Source: Lachnospiraceae bacterium (lineage in GTDB: Bacteria; Bacillota; Clostridia; Lachnospirales; Lachnospiraceae). From it: 28,876 nt of DNA. Below the pieces are notes generated by a model, which worked only from the letters and a program-made list of their open reading frames with translations, was not told the DNA's origin and ran no database searches. The position numbers were made by a program, and so were the translations under genes. The first letter of the stretch is position 1. Every line of letters starts with the position of its first letter. Of the stretch, positions 28,426 to 28,876 are shown one piece after another. Location: positions 1 through 28,876 of the forward strand of contig DLZQ01000069.1 of NCBI GenBank assembly GCA_003447295.1. The letters run 5' to 3'.

Positions 28426-28518
28426 AAAATCAGGTGTATGCGTGTCCTATTTAGTTTTTCATAGTTCAAGGCTCATGTGAGCCTGTAACTATGATAGGAC
28501 AAAACACCTGATTTTTTT
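28426..28518. repeat. Nested multi-segment stem-loop
   Basis: Four nested dyads: AAAATCAGGTGT with ACACCTGATTTT outermost; GTCCTAT (28444-28450) with ATAGGAC (28494-28500); CATAGTT (28460-28466) with AACTATG (28487-28493); GGCTCA (28470-28475) with TGAGCC (28478-28483) at the tip. T-runs follow on both strands, so it could be a bidirectional terminator, but its length suggests a structured RNA or element end. The 28519-28627 stretch after it holds only a small AT-rich dyad and a leader. Confidence 0.6.
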
Positions 28519-28627
28519 ACGACACAGATTGGCGAGTAGGACGATGTAATCTGGTAATTTTATGTAAAGCCCAGTTCATGTACGATATATCATTGATAGA
28601 TAAAATGAAAACAAAGGAGATTCCACT

Positions 28628-28747
28628 ATGAGCGATTTACAGATACTTATTGATAACTACTTAGAGTATTGTTATATTCAGAAAATATTGGGGCATAGTT
28701 TTATAAATATCACAGAAATCTATACCTATGTTGCCATGTCAAAATGA
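28628..28747 (+). pseudogene. Tyrosine recombinase relic with internal deletion
   Basis: A 39-codon frame with a good AAAGGAGA ribosome-binding site seven bases upstream. It reads MSDLQILIDNYLEYC, typical of a XerC/XerD-type N-terminus, then abruptly IQKILGHSFINITEIYTYVAMSK, the C-terminal box II of tyrosine recombinases (LGHS..xxTxxYTYV) with the nucleophilic Tyr. The ~250 residues between are missing with the frame kept. Best read as a deletion remnant of an integrase or Xer-like gene, not a working enzyme. Confidence 0.65.
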
Positions 28748-28805
28748 AAAGACATTCTTACAGCAAAATATATCAGAAAAGATTTTATTATTCGATAAAA
28801 GGCAA

Positions 28806-28836
28806 GCAAGATAAATGACTACATTATTTATCTTGC
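28806..28836 (+). terminator. Terminator after the tyrosine recombinase relic
   Basis: GCAAGATAAAT (28806-28816) and ATTTATCTTGC (28826-28836) form a perfect 11-bp stem with a 9-base loop, followed by CTATTTTAC. Probably the original terminator of the recombinase gene. Confidence 0.6.
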
Positions 28837-28876
28837 CTATTTTACACTCTTTTTATTGATTGATAATCGCTTATTA

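Noticed and set aside
1..28876. CRISPR array
   Set aside because: No regularly spaced direct repeats of 24-37 bases with unique spacers were seen on either strand.

Overview
Base composition, Gram-positive ribosome-binding sites (AGGAGG-type), near-consensus sigma-A promoters, lipobox substrate-binding proteins and the family mix (tandem large serine recombinases, TM2/DUF2752 pair, intracellular GH53) point to a Clostridia genome, most likely a gut Lachnospiraceae. This is inference from gene content, not a species call.

Region 1 (1-6120, minus strand): the first codons of a probable pyrE lie at the left edge. Next comes a polar amino-acid-type ABC importer operon, transcribed right to left: binding lipoprotein, permease, ATPase, a stand-alone LanC-like protein and an amidohydrolase. 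A TTGACA-17-TATAAC promoter followed by a 13-bp-arm dyad drives it. An IS200-type element (about 4421-5078) has landed in the 3' end of the binding-protein gene and split off its last ~20 codons. The LanC-like protein has seven Gx(x)G helix-barrel repeats and a Cys-Cys-Gly zinc motif, with no lanthipeptide precursor or dehydratase nearby. It is the most unusual gene here outside mobile DNA.

Region 2 (6120-11130): a TetR regulator with an FtsX-type ABC export system (1125-aa permease and MacB-like ATPase). Matching dyads lie at both promoters. The permease's extracytoplasmic part is built from about three tandem ~100-residue repeats.

Region 3 (11160-12800): small genes: a coiled-coil protein, a DUF2007-like protein, a TM2 protein and a DUF2752 protein, each bounded by clear promoters or terminators.

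Region 4 (12800-21300, minus strand): a beta-1,4-galactan/galacto-oligosaccharide locus: LacI regulator, binding lipoprotein, two MalF/MalG-type permeases, intracellular GH53 endo-galactanase, an unrecognised 612-aa protein and a small zinc-ribbon protein. Two near-identical 17-bp operators flank the binding-protein promoter, 96 bp apart. Stem-loops between the cistrons probably grade expression.

Region 5 (about 21340-28876): the end of a mobile element. Three adjacent large serine recombinase genes form one operon; a short repeat overlaps the last one's stop codon, where an attachment site is expected. Upstream are a 100-aa DUF6870-like protein, a MazF/PemK toxin translationally coupled to a serine-recombinase-like protein lacking its catalytic residues, a paired TTATCT/AGATAA inverted repeat, a hypothetical gene, a nested stem-loop, and an internally deleted tyrosine recombinase relic of 39 codons. 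No CRISPR array, rRNA or complete tRNA gene was seen.
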